In this document: one piece after another, positions 1 through 9,952 of the stretch
How positions within the stretch are numbered: position 1 is the stretch's first letter
Layout: each line of letters begins with the position of its first letter
Origin: Streptomyces olindensis
GTDB lineage: Bacteria; Actinomycetota; Actinomycetes; Streptomycetales; Streptomycetaceae
Assembly (NCBI GenBank): GCA_000696115.1
Contig: JJOH01000004.1
Span: forward strand, 186,001-250,000
Direction of reading: 5' to 3'
DNA length: 64,000 nt
The notes under the pieces: model-generated
What the model was told of the DNA's origin: nothing
Databases searched by the model: none
Seen by the model: only the letters and a program-made list of their open reading frames with translations
Translations under genes and position numbers: made by a program

Positions 1-1492
1 CCATGACCACCGCGCCCGCGACGAACCCCGCGATCGCCGAGACGAAGTTCGCCCCCTGGTCGGAGGGGATGTCGATGATGCCCTCCTTGTAGATGACGAA
101 GTAGTTGACCATCGCGGCGGTGGTACCCGCGATCAGCCCCCAGAAGCCCGACTTCATGGACGCCCGCTTCCAGAACATGCCGATGATGAAGACCACGAAC
201 ATCGGCACGTTGAAGAAGGAGAACAGGGTCTGGAGGTAGCTCATGATGTTGGAGAAGGACGACGCCAGGAACGCCGTGCCGATGGAGGCGAGCACGCCGA
301 TCGCGGTGATCAGGCGGCCGAAGCGCACGTAGTACTCGTCCTCGCGGTCCTTCACGACGTACTTCGCCCAGATGTCCGTCGTGAACACGGTGTTGAACGA
401 CGACACGTTGGCCGCCATGCCCGCCATGAACGCCGCCAGCAGACCCGTCACGGCGATGCCGAGCACACCGTTGGGCAGGAGCTGCTCCATCAGGTAGGGG
501 ATCGCGTCGTTGTACTGCAGGTCGGAGCCGGCCGTGCCGATCCTCGGCACCAGGGCCGCGGCGACCAGGCCCGGGATCATCACCAGGAACACGATGAAGA
601 TCTTCGGGAACGCGGCGATCAGCGGGGTGCGCTGGGCCGCCGAGAGGTTCTTCGCGGACAGGGCGCGCTGCACCTCGGCGAAGTTCGTCGTCCAGTAGCC
701 GAAGGAGAGCACGAAGCCGAGGCCCAGGACGATGGTCAGCCAGTTCGCGCCCAGCGGGTTGTCGCTGCCGATGCCGGTGCCGCCCCAGGAGGTCATGAAG
801 TCGCCGCCGTGCTGCGCGGTGAGCTTGTCGGACAGCCCGTCCCAGCCGCCGACCGACTTCAGGCCGAGCACGGTGATGGGGATGAGCGCGGCGAGGATCA
901 CGAAGAACTGCAGGACCTCGTTGTAGATCGCCGAGGACAGGCCGCCGAGCGTGATGTACGCGAGCACGAAGAAGCCGGCGACCACGATCGCCACCCACTC
1001 CGGCCAGCCCAGCAACGCCTCGACGACGATGGCGAGGGCGTAGAGGTTGACACCGGCGATGAGGATCGCGGCGAAGGCGAAGAGGACCGAGCTGAGCAGG
1101 TGCGCCGCCTTGTCGAAGCGCAGCAGCAGGAACTCGGGGACCGAGCGCACCTTGGAGCCGTAGTAGAAGGGCATCATCACCAGGCCGAGGAAGACCATGG
1201 CGGGGATGGCGCCGATCCAGTACCAGTGGGTGGTGTAGACGCCGTACTGCGCGCTGTTGGCGGCCATGCCCAGGATCTCGGTGGCGCCCAGGTTGGCGGC
1301 GATGAACGCGAGACCGGTGACCCAGGCGGGCAGGGAACGGCCGGAGAGGAAGAAGTCGAGGCTGGTCTTCACCGAGCGCCGGGCGGCGAAGCCGATGCCG
1401 AGGACGACGACGAAGTAGATGCCGAGGATGGTGTAGTCGAGCCAGTTCGTGGGGAGTCGCAGCTCGGCTGCCAGATATGTGGGGGTATGCAC
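1..1492 (-). CDS. Sodium:solute symporter (SSS family), C-terminus cut by window edge
   Basis: Integral membrane Na+/solute symporter of the SGLT-like family. The 497 visible residues contain many hydrophobic helices and the family pattern GGLSSAIYNEVLQFF around residue 190, followed by SFGYWTTNFAEVQRAL. Start chosen at a GTG preceded by GAGGG about 5 nt upstream (minus strand). The 3' end lies outside the window. It is divergent from galT-galE-galK across about 165 bp, so import of galactose or a related sugar is the natural inference; substrate cannot be read from the sequence. A shared regulatory region with the gal operon is likely. Confidence 0.9.
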   Translation of the reverse strand, partial: MHTPTYLAAELRLPTNWLDYTILGIYFVVVLGIGFAARRSVKTSLDFFLSGRSLPAWVTGLAFIAANLGATEILGMAANSAQYGVYTTHWYWIGAIPAMVFLGLVMMPFYYGSKVRSVPEFLLLRFDKAAHLLSSVLFAFAAILIAGVNLYALAIVVEALLGWPEWVAIVVAGFFVLAYITLGGLSSAIYNEVLQFFVILAALIPITVLGLKSVGGWDGLSDKLTAQHGGDFMTSWGGTGIGSDNPLGANWLTIVLGLGFVLSFGYWTTNFAEVQRALSAKNLSAAQRTPLIAAFPKIFIVFLVMIPGLVAAALVPRIGTAGSDLQYNDAIPYLMEQLLPNGVLGIAVTGLLAAFMAGMAANVSSFNTVFTTDIWAKYVVKDREDEYYVRFGRLITAIGVLASIGTAFLASSFSNIMSYLQTLFSFFNVPMFVVFIIGMFWKRASMKSGFWGLIAGTTAAMVNYFVIYKEGIIDIPSDQGANFVSAIAGFVAGAVVM

Positions 1493-1543
1493 TAGCCCTC
1501 GCTTAGGTGCGTGAACTGATACCTCGCGGAATCTACGCCTCTG

Positions 1544-1560
1544 TGTTCAGTGATTGAACA
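1544..1560. promoter_or_regulatory. Inverted repeat in the symporter/gal divergent promoter
   Basis: Perfect dyad TGTTCA-N5-TGAACA. Downstream, 1570-1640 is unusually AT/T-rich with iterated TGTT/GATTG elements (for example TTGTTGGATTGTGATGTTGA), the kind of sequence bound by DeoR-type sugar regulators. From memory, the S. lividans gal operon promoter galP1 has a complex galactose-dependent operator; this region is in the equivalent position. The regulator itself is not in the window. Confidence 0.6.
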
Positions 1561-1656
1561 GTTCGGTTGATGCTCTTTGTTGGATTGTGATGTTGACGAT
1601 TGAGAGAGGTGGTGTTTTGATATGTTCGGTTATGTTTGAAGGATGAGGAGTCCGGC

Positions 1657-2718
1657 GTGAAGAAGACCTCGACCCGGCTGGCCGACGGTCGCGAGCTCAT
1701 CTACTACGACCTGCGCGACGACAGCGTGCGCGGCGCGGCCGACCGCCGTCCGCTGGACCGCACCGTCACCACGTCCGAGATCCGCCGCGACCCCCTGCTC
1801 GGCGACTCCGTCGCCATCGCCTCGCACCGCCAGGGCCGCACCTACCATCCCCCGGCCGACGAGTGTCCCCTGTGCCCCTCCGAGGGCGACCGGCTGAGCG
1901 AGATCCCGGACTCCTCGTACGACGTCGTCGTCTTCGAGAACCGCTTCCCCTCGCTCGCCGGCGACTCCGGCCGCTGCGAGGTCGTCTGCTTCACGTCCGA
2001 CCACAACGCGTCCTTCGCGAGCCTCACCGAGGAGCAGGCCGGCCTCGTGCTGGAGGCGTGGACGGACCGTACGTCCGAGCTGTCCCATCTTCCCTCCGTC
2101 GAGCAGGTGTTCTGCTTCGAGAACCGGGGCGCCGAGATCGGCGTGACACTCCAGCACCCGCACGGGCAGATCTACGCCTACCCCTTCACCACCCCGCGCA
2201 CCGCCCTGATGCTCCGCTCGGTCGCGTCCCACAAGGAGATGACGGGCGGGGAGAACCTCTTCGACGCCGTCCTGGAGCGGGAACTCGCCGACGAGCGGGT
2301 CGTCCTGGAGGGTGAACACTGGGTGGCCTTCGTGCCGTACGCGGCGCACTGGCCGTACGAGGTCCACCTGTACCCCAAGCGCCGCGTGCCCGACCTGCTC
2401 GGCCTGGACGAGGAGGCGCGCACAGAGTTCCCCAAGGTCTATCTGGAACTCTTGAGGCGCTTCGACCGGATCTTCGGTGAGAACGAGCCGCCGACGCCGT
2501 ACATCGCGGCCTGGCACCAGGCCCCGTTCGGCGCGCTGGAGGAGTTCGACGGCGTCGTGCGCGAGGACTTCGCGCTCCACCTCGAGCTTTTCACCATCCG
2601 CCGCACTTCCGGCAAGCTGAAGTTCCTCGCGGGTTCCGAGTCCGGCATGAACGTGTTCATCAACGACGTGCCGCCGGAGCGCGCGGCCGAGCGACTGCGA
2701 GAGGTAGCGAGTTCATGA
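1657..2718 (+). CDS. galT: Galactose-1-phosphate uridylyltransferase
   Basis: Cytosolic Leloir enzyme exchanging UMP between UDP-glucose and galactose-1-phosphate. 353 residues, normal family length. The catalytic His-Pro-His is at residues 167-169 within [13 protein letters not shown], the His that carries the uridylyl group. Start chosen at GTG 1657 because GAGGAG ends 6 nt upstream; an in-frame TTG at 1636 would add 7 residues but lacks a ribosome site. First gene of a galT-galE-galK operon; its stop overlaps the galE start (ATGA). Confidence 0.97.
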   Translation: MKKTSTRLADGRELIYYDLRDDSVRGAADRRPLDRTVTTSEIRRDPLLGDSVAIASHRQGRTYHPPADECPLCPSEGDRLSEIPDSSYDVVVFENRFPSLAGDSGRCEVVCFTSDHNASFASLTEEQAGLVLEAWTDRTSELSHLPSVEQVFCFENRGAEIGVTLQHPHGQIYAYPFTTPRTALMLRSVASHKEMTGGENLFDAVLERELADERVVLEGEHWVAFVPYAAHWPYEVHLYPKRRVPDLLGLDEEARTEFPKVYLELLRRFDRIFGENEPPTPYIAAWHQAPFGALEEFDGVVREDFALHLELFTIRRTSGKLKFLAGSESGMNVFINDVPPERAAERLREVASS

Positions 2719-3677
2719 GCGGGAAGTACCTGGTGACGGGCGGCGCGGGCTACGTCGGCAGCGTGGTCGCCCAGCACCTGCTGGAGGCCGGTCACGAGGT
2801 CGTCGTCCTGGACAACCTCTCCACGGGCTTCCGCGAGGGCGTCCCGGCGGGTGCCGCCTTCATCGAGGGCGACATCCGCGACGCGGCCAAGTGGCTGGAC
2901 TCCTCCTTCGACGGCGTCCTGCACTTCGCGGCGTTCTCGCAGGTCGGCGAGTCGGTCGTGAAGCCGGAGAAGTACTGGGACAACAACGTCGGCGGCACGA
3001 TGGCCCTGCTGGCCGCGATGCGCGAGGCGGGCGTCCGCACGCTGGTCTTCTCCTCGACGGCCGCGACGTACGGCGAACCGGAGCAGGTCCCGATCGTCGA
3101 GTCGGCGCCCACCTCCCCGACCAACCCGTACGGCGCCTCGAAGCTCGCGGTCGACCACATGATCACGGGCGAGGCGGCCGCCCACGGCCTCGGCGCGGTC
3201 TCGCTGCGCTACTTCAACGTGGCCGGGGCGTACGGCGAGTACGGCGAGCGCCACGACCCCGAGTCCCACCTGATCCCCCTGGTCCTCCAGGTCGCGCAGG
3301 GCCGCCGGGACGCGATCTCCGTCTTCGGTGACGACTACCCGACGCCGGACGGCACCTGCGTGCGCGACTACATCCACGTCGCGGACCTGGCCGAGGCCCA
3401 CCTGCTGGCCCTGAAGGCCGCCGCCCCCGGCGAGCACCTGATCTGCAACCTCGGCAACGGCAACGGCTTCTCCGTCCGCGAGGTCATCGAGACGGTCCGC
3501 CGCGTGACCGGCCATCCGATCCCCGAGGTCGTGGCCCCCCGCCGGGGCGGCGACCCGGCGGTCCTGGTGGCGTCGGCCGCCGCTGCCCGCGAGAAGCTGG
3601 GCTGGAACCCGTCCCGCGCGGATCTCGCGGGAATCGTCGCCGACGCGTGGGACTTCGCGCAGCGGCGCGGCAACTAG
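2715..3677 (+). CDS. galE: UDP-glucose 4-epimerase
   Basis: Interconverts UDP-galactose and UDP-glucose with bound NAD. 320 residues, extended short-chain dehydrogenase fold: Rossmann motif TGGAGYVG at about 8-15 and catalytic YGASK with Tyr139 and Lys143. Overlaps galT by 4 nt, implying translational coupling; 27 nt before galK. It supplies the UDP-glucose used by GalT. Confidence 0.97.
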   Translation: MSGKYLVTGGAGYVGSVVAQHLLEAGHEVVVLDNLSTGFREGVPAGAAFIEGDIRDAAKWLDSSFDGVLHFAAFSQVGESVVKPEKYWDNNVGGTMALLAAMREAGVRTLVFSSTAATYGEPEQVPIVESAPTSPTNPYGASKLAVDHMITGEAAAHGLGAVSLRYFNVAGAYGEYGERHDPESHLIPLVLQVAQGRRDAISVFGDDYPTPDGTCVRDYIHVADLAEAHLLALKAAAPGEHLICNLGNGNGFSVREVIETVRRVTGHPIPEVVAPRRGGDPAVLVASAAAAREKLGWNPSRADLAGIVADAWDFAQRRGN

Positions 3678-3704
3678 GACGTACGGAAGGTCAGGGGTCA
3701 GGGC

Positions 3705-4868
<1,164 letters not shown>

Positions 4869-4875
4869 GGCGACG

Positions 4876-4904
4876 GCGCCCTCACTCCGGGCGAGGGAGG
4901 GCGC
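4876..4904. terminator. Hairpin between convergent galK and acetyltransferase gene
   Basis: 8-bp stem GCGCCCTC/GAGGGCGC with a 13-nt loop, lying in the 39 bp between two convergent stops. Likely a bidirectional terminator without a T tract, as usual in Streptomyces. Confidence 0.55.
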
Positions 4905-4907
4905 GCC

Positions 4908-5354
4908 TCACCCCAGCCGCTTCGTCAGCAGGTACTCCGTGATCCCCGGCGGATAGTCCGGTACCGCGCACGCCACCTCGTACCCCTGCTTCTCGTAGAA
5001 GCGGGGTGCCTGGAAGTCCCAGGTCTCCAGGCGGGCCGCGCGGCAGCCGCGCCGGGTGGTCGCCAGGTGTTCCGCCTCCGACAGCAGGCGGGCTCCCAGT
5101 CCCCGGCCCCGGTGGCGCTCGTCCACCCACAGGTACGTCACGTGCAGCCAGGTCGCCCAGGTGTAACCGACCAGTCCGCCGGCCAGGTCGCCGTCCGAGT
5201 CGTTCACAGCCCACACGTGCAACGGGACGTCCCGTTCGTCCGGTGTTCCGCGCAGGGCGCGCAGGACCGGAGAGGCGGCTGTGTTCGCGTCCCGCAGGCG
5301 CGTGCGGAGCAGATCACGTCGGGCCTTGTCGACTTCTGTCTCAAGACGGAACAT
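4908..5354 (-). CDS. GNAT-family N-acetyltransferase
   Basis: 148 residues. The acetyl-CoA loop is visible as ERHRGRGLGARLL about two thirds along, preceded by the beta strand LHVTYLWVDE, and followed by a C-terminal ARLETWDFQAPRFYEKQGYE strand-helix typical of GNAT enzymes. Substrate unknown. Start uncertain: ATG 5354 (MFRLETEVDK) or ATG 5366, neither with a good ribosome site. Convergent with galK, divergent from the response regulator. Confidence 0.85.
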   Translation of the reverse strand: MFRLETEVDKARRDLLRTRLRDANTAASPVLRALRGTPDERDVPLHVWAVNDSDGDLAGGLVGYTWATWLHVTYLWVDERHRGRGLGARLLSEAEHLATTRRGCRAARLETWDFQAPRFYEKQGYEVACAVPDYPPGITEYLLTKRLG

Positions 5355-5673
5355 GCGGCACACCATAAACGCGCTGGACTGTCAGTTCTGCAAATAACCT
5401 TCCGCTCCGGGCCCCCGCCCGTACCCTGATGAACAGCACCGGTGGGGGCCGGTGCCGATCAGGGGGGCGAGACAGCCGGGTACGACGCCCGGGGTGGGGG
5501 TAGCGGTTTCTGCACGGCGGCGGCCGTGCGGCTGCGGCGACCCGGCCAGGCTGCGGCGAAGGACGGACGGACAACCGCAGCGGTTCTGGACACTCCGGCG
5601 TCGTACCCGCGCGGTGTCGTCTTCCGACGATGGGGTATCCCCTGCTCTTCAGGAGCCTGGGGAAGGGGGTTAC
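5355..5673. promoter_or_regulatory. Divergent intergenic region with a long-range inverted repeat
   Basis: About 320 bp without a gene. It contains a perfect 12-bp inverted repeat, GGGTACGACGCC at 5478-5489 and GGCGTCGTACCC at 5597-5608, enclosing 107 bp, and a GGGGTATCCCC element at 5632-5642 just before the response regulator. It should hold promoters for both flanking genes. The repeat could base-pair in a leader RNA or bind a dimeric regulator at two places. Confidence 0.45.
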
Positions 5674-6441
5674 GTGGTTCGCATCCGAGTCCTGGTCGTC
5701 GACGACCATCGCATCTTCGCCGAGTCACTCGCCGCGGCCCTGGCCGCCGAGCCGGATGTCGACGTCTCCGCGGCCGGCAGCGGCCCCGCCGCGCTGCGCA
5801 GCCTGGAGCGGGCGGTCGCCGAGGGGCGCCGGTTCGACGTGCTGCTCGTCGACGCCGATCTGGGCGGCAAGGTGCCGGGCGCCCGCCCGGCCGTACCCGT
5901 GCAGGAGGGCAACGAGGACGGGCTCGTCGACGGGATCTCCCTCGTCACGGGCGTGCGCTCCGCGCAGCCGAACGTCCGGATCGTCGTGCTCGCCGAGAAG
6001 GACGACCCGCGGCGGGCGGCGCTCGCCCTGCAGGCCGGGGCCTCCGGCTGGGTCGCCAAGGACTGCTCGCTGTCCCGGCTGCTCACCGTCATCCGGGGTG
6101 TGCTGCGGGACGAGACCCATCTGCCGCCCGCCCTGCTGACCGGTGTGCTGCGGGAGCTCACCGCCGCCCGCAAGCACCGCACCGAGAGCGAGCGGCTCGT
6201 GGAGTCCCTTACTCCGCGTGAGCGGGAAGTGCTGCGGTGCATGGTGGCGGGGCTGGGGCGCAAGGCCGTCGCCGAGCGCCTGTATCTGTCGCCGCACACC
6301 GTGCGGACGCATATGCAGAACGTCCTCGGCAAGCTGGGTGTCCACTCGACCCTCGCCGCCGTCGCCCTGGCCCGCCGGGCCGGGGTCGGGCCGGTCGACC
6401 TAGCCGGGGATGTTGTCGAACGGGGCGGTCAGCTGGCGTAG
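5674..6441 (+). CDS. NarL/LuxR-type response regulator (orphan)
   Basis: 255-residue transcription factor with an N-terminal receiver (residues 4-145) and a C-terminal LuxR helix-turn-helix (LTPREREVLRCMVAGLGRKA onward, about 185-245). Acidic pocket Asp10-Asp11 and phospho-acceptor Asp60 are present. About 20 extra residues (GGKVPGARPAVPVQEGNEDG) are inserted directly after Asp60, and the usual Thr/Ser switch residue is Ala (VLAEKD). Start is GTG 5674 behind GGAAGG. No adjacent kinase. Its 3' end overlaps tamR tail-to-tail by 42 nt. Confidence 0.9.
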   Translation: MVRIRVLVVDDHRIFAESLAAALAAEPDVDVSAAGSGPAALRSLERAVAEGRRFDVLLVDADLGGKVPGARPAVPVQEGNEDGLVDGISLVTGVRSAQPNVRIVVLAEKDDPRRAALALQAGASGWVAKDCSLSRLLTVIRGVLRDETHLPPALLTGVLRELTAARKHRTESERLVESLTPREREVLRCMVAGLGRKAVAERLYLSPHTVRTHMQNVLGKLGVHSTLAAVALARRAGVGPVDLAGDVVERGGQLA

Positions 6442-6897
6442 CAGCGCCGCCAGTTCGCTGCGCTGGGCGCGGGAGAGCTCCGCGAGGATCGCGCGCTCCT
6501 GGTCGAGCAGACCGGCCAGGGCCTGGTCCGCGCGGTCCCGGCCCTCGACCGTCAGCCGGACCAGCACGCCCCGGCGGTCACTGGGGTCGGGGAGGCGTTC
6601 CACCAGGCCCTTCTTGGCCAGGCGGTCGATGCGGTTCGTCATCGTGCCGGACGTGACCAGGGTCTGGGTGAGGAGCTGTCCGGGGGAGAGCTGGTACGGC
6701 GTGCCCGCGCGGCGCAGGGCCGTCAGGACGTCGAACTCCCACGGCTCCAGGCCGTGCTCCGAGAAGGCCAGCCGGCGGGCCCGGTCCAGATGCCGGGCCA
6801 GTCTGCTGACGCGGCTGAGCACCTCGAGCGGTTCCACGTCGAGGTCCGGGCGCTCCCGGCGCCATGCTGCGACCAGCCGGTCGACCTCGTCCTCCAT
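6400..6897 (-). CDS. tamR: MarR-family repressor, TamR-like
   Basis: 165-residue winged-helix MarR protein: dimerisation helices at both ends and a central DNA-binding core SPGQLLTQTLVTSGTMTNRI followed by the wing LPDPSDRRGVLVRLT. It is divergent from a trans-aconitate methyltransferase gene, as S. coelicolor TamR is (reported, from memory, to repress tam and to be released by citrate or trans-aconitate). A large dyad of MarR type sits between the two genes. Identification rests on this context plus family features. Confidence 0.88.
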   Translation of the reverse strand: MEDEVDRLVAAWRRERPDLDVEPLEVLSRVSRLARHLDRARRLAFSEHGLEPWEFDVLTALRRAGTPYQLSPGQLLTQTLVTSGTMTNRIDRLAKKGLVERLPDPSDRRGVLVRLTVEGRDRADQALAGLLDQERAILAELSRAQRSELAALLRQLTAPFDNIPG

Positions 6898-6928
6898 GAC
6901 GATCAGTGTAGTGGTTGTGTCGACGTAG

Positions 6929-6965
6929 AGTCTCTTGATGTCAATTATCTTGACATCGAGAGACT
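6929..6965. promoter_or_regulatory. MarR-type operator between tamR and tam
   Basis: Two 16-nt arms, AGTCTCTTGATGTCAA (6929-6944) and TTGACATCGAGAGACT (6950-6965), complementary at 15 of 16 positions around the 5-nt spacer TTATC. Each arm is itself a pseudo-palindrome of the TCTTGAnnTCAAGA kind that MarR dimers bind, so this probably holds two TamR dimers. It lies 32 bp from the tamR start and about 58 bp from the tam start. Confidence 0.85.
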
Positions 6966-7023
6966 TTGGGTCACGCTGGGTATGCGCCCCGTACGGTCAC
7001 CATGAAGGACACCAGGAGGCCCC

Positions 7024-7845
7024 ATGCCCGCAGCCGCCCCCACCTGGGACCCCGCCCAGTACCTGCGCCACGCCGGCCACCGCGCCCGGCCCTTCGCCGA
7101 CCTCCTCGCCCGCGTCCCCGACCTCCCCGGCGCCCCTCCCCGCATCGCCGACCTCGGCTGCGGCCCCGGCAACGTCACCACGCTGCTCGCCGATCGCTGG
7201 CCCACCGCCCGGATCACCGGCTACGACAACTCGCCCGAGATGCTCGACAAGGCCCACGTGGACCACGAGGGTCCCACCCCGGGCGGCGGGCACCTCGACT
7301 TCGCCCACGCCGACGCACGCACCTGGACGCCCGGGGAGCCCCACGACCTGATCGTCAGCAACGCCACCCTGCAGTGGGTGCCGGGGCACGTCGAGCGGTT
7401 CGGCGACTGGGTGGCCGCGCTGAAACCCGGCGGCACCCTCGCCTTCCAGGTGCCCGGGAACTTCGACGCCCCCAGCCACCGGCTCCTGCGCGACCTCGCC
7501 GGTTCCCCGCGCTGGCGCGGCCGGCTCGCCGACACCCTGCGCCACGCCGACGCCGTCCTCACCCCCGAGGCCTACCTGGAGCGCCTCACGGGCCTCGGCT
7601 GCGCGGCCGACGCGTGGGAGACGACGTACATCCACCTCCTCCAGGGCGAGGACCCGGTGCTCGACTGGGTGAAGGGGACCGGCCTGCGGCCCGTGCTGAC
7701 CGCGCTCGCCGACGATCCCGGGGCGCGGGAGGACTTCCTCGCCGAGTACCGGGCGGCCCTGCGCGCGGCCTATCCGGCGGGCCCGCACGGCACGCCGTTC
7801 CCGTTCCGCCGGGTGTTCGCCGTGGCGCGCAAGGAGGGCCGATGA
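7024..7845 (+). CDS. tam: Trans-aconitate 2-methyltransferase
   Basis: Class I SAM-dependent methyltransferase of 273 residues, normal for Tam. SAM motif I is IADLGCGPGN at about residues 40-49, followed by GYDNSPEML and the substrate-side NATLQWVPGH segment typical of Tam. It methylates trans-aconitate, an inhibitor of aconitase formed spontaneously from cis-aconitate. AGGAGG lies 4 nt before the ATG. Its stop overlaps the following VOC gene by 4 nt. TamR is expected to control it. Confidence 0.93.
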   Translation: MPAAAPTWDPAQYLRHAGHRARPFADLLARVPDLPGAPPRIADLGCGPGNVTTLLADRWPTARITGYDNSPEMLDKAHVDHEGPTPGGGHLDFAHADARTWTPGEPHDLIVSNATLQWVPGHVERFGDWVAALKPGGTLAFQVPGNFDAPSHRLLRDLAGSPRWRGRLADTLRHADAVLTPEAYLERLTGLGCAADAWETTYIHLLQGEDPVLDWVKGTGLRPVLTALADDPGAREDFLAEYRAALRAAYPAGPHGTPFPFRRVFAVARKEGR

Positions 7846-8201
7846 TCACCGCCGTCGACCATGTCCAGCTCGCCGCCCCGCCCGGGAGCGAGGAGCGGCC
7901 GCGGGCGTACTACGTCGGTGTCCTCGGGGTGACGGAGGTGCCGAAGCCGCCCGCGCTCGCCCGCCGGGGCGGGTGCTGGTTCCGGGCGGGCTCCGTGCGA
8001 CTGCACCTCGGGATCGAGGAGGACTTCCGGGCGGCCGGGAAGGCTCACCCCGGGCTGCGCGTGACCGGCATCGACGCCTACGCCGCCCGGCCGGCCTCCC
8101 ACGGGGCGCCCCTCACCCGGGACTCCGCCCTGCCGGGCCACAGGCGGTTCTACACCTGGGATCCGGTCGGCAACCGGCTGGAGTTCCTCGAACCCCACTA
8201 G
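7842..8201 (+). CDS. VOC-superfamily protein (glyoxalase/bleomycin-resistance fold)
   Basis: 119 residues. Starts with the typical VOC strand ITAVDHVQLAAPPG, then AYYVGVLGVTEVP, and ends with FYTWDPVGNRLEFLEP, where His7 and the C-terminal Glu are in positions that usually bind metal. One beta-alpha-beta-beta-beta pair, so it probably works as a dimer. Translationally coupled to tam (ATGA overlap), so likely TamR-controlled and perhaps acting on a related metabolite. It overlaps the convergent TetR gene by 4 nt. Confidence 0.85.
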   Translation: MITAVDHVQLAAPPGSEERPRAYYVGVLGVTEVPKPPALARRGGCWFRAGSVRLHLGIEEDFRAAGKAHPGLRVTGIDAYAARPASHGAPLTRDSALPGHRRFYTWDPVGNRLEFLEPH

Positions 8202-8875
8202 GCCTTGCGGCGGCCTATCAGATGGGGCCTGGCCTCCAGGCCGTCCAGGCCGTGCCACGCCAGGTTCACCAGGTGCGCGGCCACCTCGGCCTTCTTCGGC
8301 TTGCGCACGTCCAGCCACCACTGGCCGGTCAGGGCGACCATGCCCACCAGGGCCTGGGCGTACAGCGGGGCCAGCTTGGGGTCGAAGCCGCGGCTCTTGA
8401 ACTCGCGGCCCAGGATGTCCTCCACCTGCGTCGCGATGTCCGAGATCAGCGAGGCGAAGGACCCGGTGGACTGGGGGATGGGGGAGTCGCGGACCAGGAT
8501 GCGGAACCCGTCCGTGTACTCCTCGATGTAGTCCAGCAGGGCGAAGGCCGCCTGCTCGCACAGCTCCCGGGGGTGACCGGCCGTGAGGGAGCTGGTCACC
8601 ATGTCCAGCAGACGGCGCATCTCACGGTCCACGACGACCGCGTACAGCCCTTCCTTGCCGCCGAAGTGCTCGTACACCACCGGCTTGGAGACCCCGGCCT
8701 TCGCCGCGATCTCCTCCACCGACGTGCCCTCGAAACCTTTCGCCGCGAAGAGCGTGCGACCGATCTCCAGCAGCTGCTGGCGGCGCTCGGCACCGGTCAT
8801 CCGGGTGCGACGCGCTCGCCGCGGCTTGTCGTTGCTGGGGGTGCTGCTCGAGTCGGTCGCCACAGCGACCATCAT
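8198..8875 (-). CDS. TetR-family regulator of the adjacent desaturase
   Basis: 225 residues. The N-terminal helix-turn-helix is complete (QQLLEIGRTLFAAKGFEG, then VEEIAAKAGVSKPVVYEHFG), with an all-helical ligand-binding C-terminus. A basic RRARRTRM segment precedes the HTH. The start ATG overlaps the stop of the upstream desaturase gene by 4 nt, so the two are one operon. That arrangement, with operator-like repeats in front of the desaturase, suggests autoregulation in response to acyl-CoA or membrane lipid state (inference by analogy with DesT/FasR-type systems). Confidence 0.9.
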   Translation of the reverse strand: MMVAVATDSSSTPSNDKPRRARRTRMTGAERRQQLLEIGRTLFAAKGFEGTSVEEIAAKAGVSKPVVYEHFGGKEGLYAVVVDREMRRLLDMVTSSLTAGHPRELCEQAAFALLDYIEEYTDGFRILVRDSPIPQSTGSFASLISDIATQVEDILGREFKSRGFDPKLAPLYAQALVGMVALTGQWWLDVRKPKKAEVAAHLVNLAWHGLDGLEARPHLIGRRKA

Positions 8876-9891
8876 GCCGCCTCGACGGGCTCCTTCCCGC
8901 GCGGGGAGCCGCCTTCCCCGGTGTTACGGCGCGAATCGATACGCGAGCGTGACGGCCAGCGCACGTCGTACGCCCAGCCCGCCCTCTCGAACCAGCGGAT
9001 CAGCCGGGCGGAGGAGTCCAGCTGTCCGCGCATCACACCGTGCCGCGCGGACGTCGGGTCCGCGTGGTGCAGGTTGTGCCACGACTCGCCGCAGGACAGG
9101 ATCGCCAGCCACCACACGTTGCCCGAACGGTCACGCGACTTGAAGGGGCGCTTGCCGACCGCGTGGCAGATCGAGTTGATCGACCAGGTCACGTGGTGCA
9201 GCAGGGCCACCCGGACGAGCGAACCCCAGAAGAACGCCGTGAACGCGCCCCACCAGGACATCGTGACCAGACCGCCGATCAGCGGCGGCAGCGCCAGCGA
9301 CACCACCGTCCACAGGACGAACTGGCGGGAGATGGTGCGGAGCGTCTTGTCCTTGATCAGGTCCGGGGCGTACTTCTCCTGCGGCGTCTGCTCCTCATCG
9401 AACATCCACCCGATGTGGGCCCACCACAGGCCCTTCATCAGCGCCGGGAGCGTCTCGCCGAACCGCCACGGCGAATGCGGGTCGCCGTCCGCGTCGGAGA
9501 ACTTGTGGTGCTTGCGGTGGTCCGCCACCCAGCGCACCAGCGGACCCTCGACCGCCATCGATCCCGCGATCGCGAGGGCGATCTTCAGCGGCCGCTTCGC
9601 CTTGAAGGAACCGTGCGTGAAATGCCGGTGAAAACCGATCGTGATGCCGTGGCACCCGAGGAAGTAGAAGAACACCAGCAGACCGAGGTCCAGCCAGCTC
9701 ACGCCCCAGCCCCAGGCCAGCGGCACGGCCGCCAGCAGCGCGAGGAACGGGACGGTGATGAAGAGGAGGAGGGCGATCTGCTCGATGGAGCGCTTCTGTT
9801 CGCCGCCCAGCGTCGCGGAGGCCGCTGCGGCGTCGGTGGCCTGACCGGGCGCCTTCGGGGCGTCCTCGATCACGTCGGAACTACTGGTCAT
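8872..9891 (-). CDS. Acyl-CoA/fatty-acid desaturase
   Basis: 339-residue membrane di-iron desaturase. The three histidine boxes are present: HRHFTH, HRKHH and HNLHH, with hydrophobic helices near residues 40-85 and 205-250. It introduces a double bond into acyl chains, adjusting membrane fluidity. Start ATG 9891 has a GGGG ribosome site; upstream in-frame codons are in the promoter region. Operon with the downstream TetR gene. Confidence 0.93.
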   Translation of the reverse strand: MTSSSDVIEDAPKAPGQATDAAAASATLGGEQKRSIEQIALLLFITVPFLALLAAVPLAWGWGVSWLDLGLLVFFYFLGCHGITIGFHRHFTHGSFKAKRPLKIALAIAGSMAVEGPLVRWVADHRKHHKFSDADGDPHSPWRFGETLPALMKGLWWAHIGWMFDEEQTPQEKYAPDLIKDKTLRTISRQFVLWTVVSLALPPLIGGLVTMSWWGAFTAFFWGSLVRVALLHHVTWSINSICHAVGKRPFKSRDRSGNVWWLAILSCGESWHNLHHADPTSARHGVMRGQLDSSARLIRWFERAGWAYDVRWPSRSRIDSRRNTGEGGSPRGKEPVEAA

Positions 9892-9952
9892 ACGCGTCCC
9901 CTGGGGGGTATGTGGATGGAGGGTGGCCGGGTGACGGAACCGCGCGATGGTT

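Noticed and set aside
809-1495. 228-residue plus-strand frame opposite the symporter
   Set aside because: Antisense shadow; the minus strand encodes a clear SSS transporter over the same bases.
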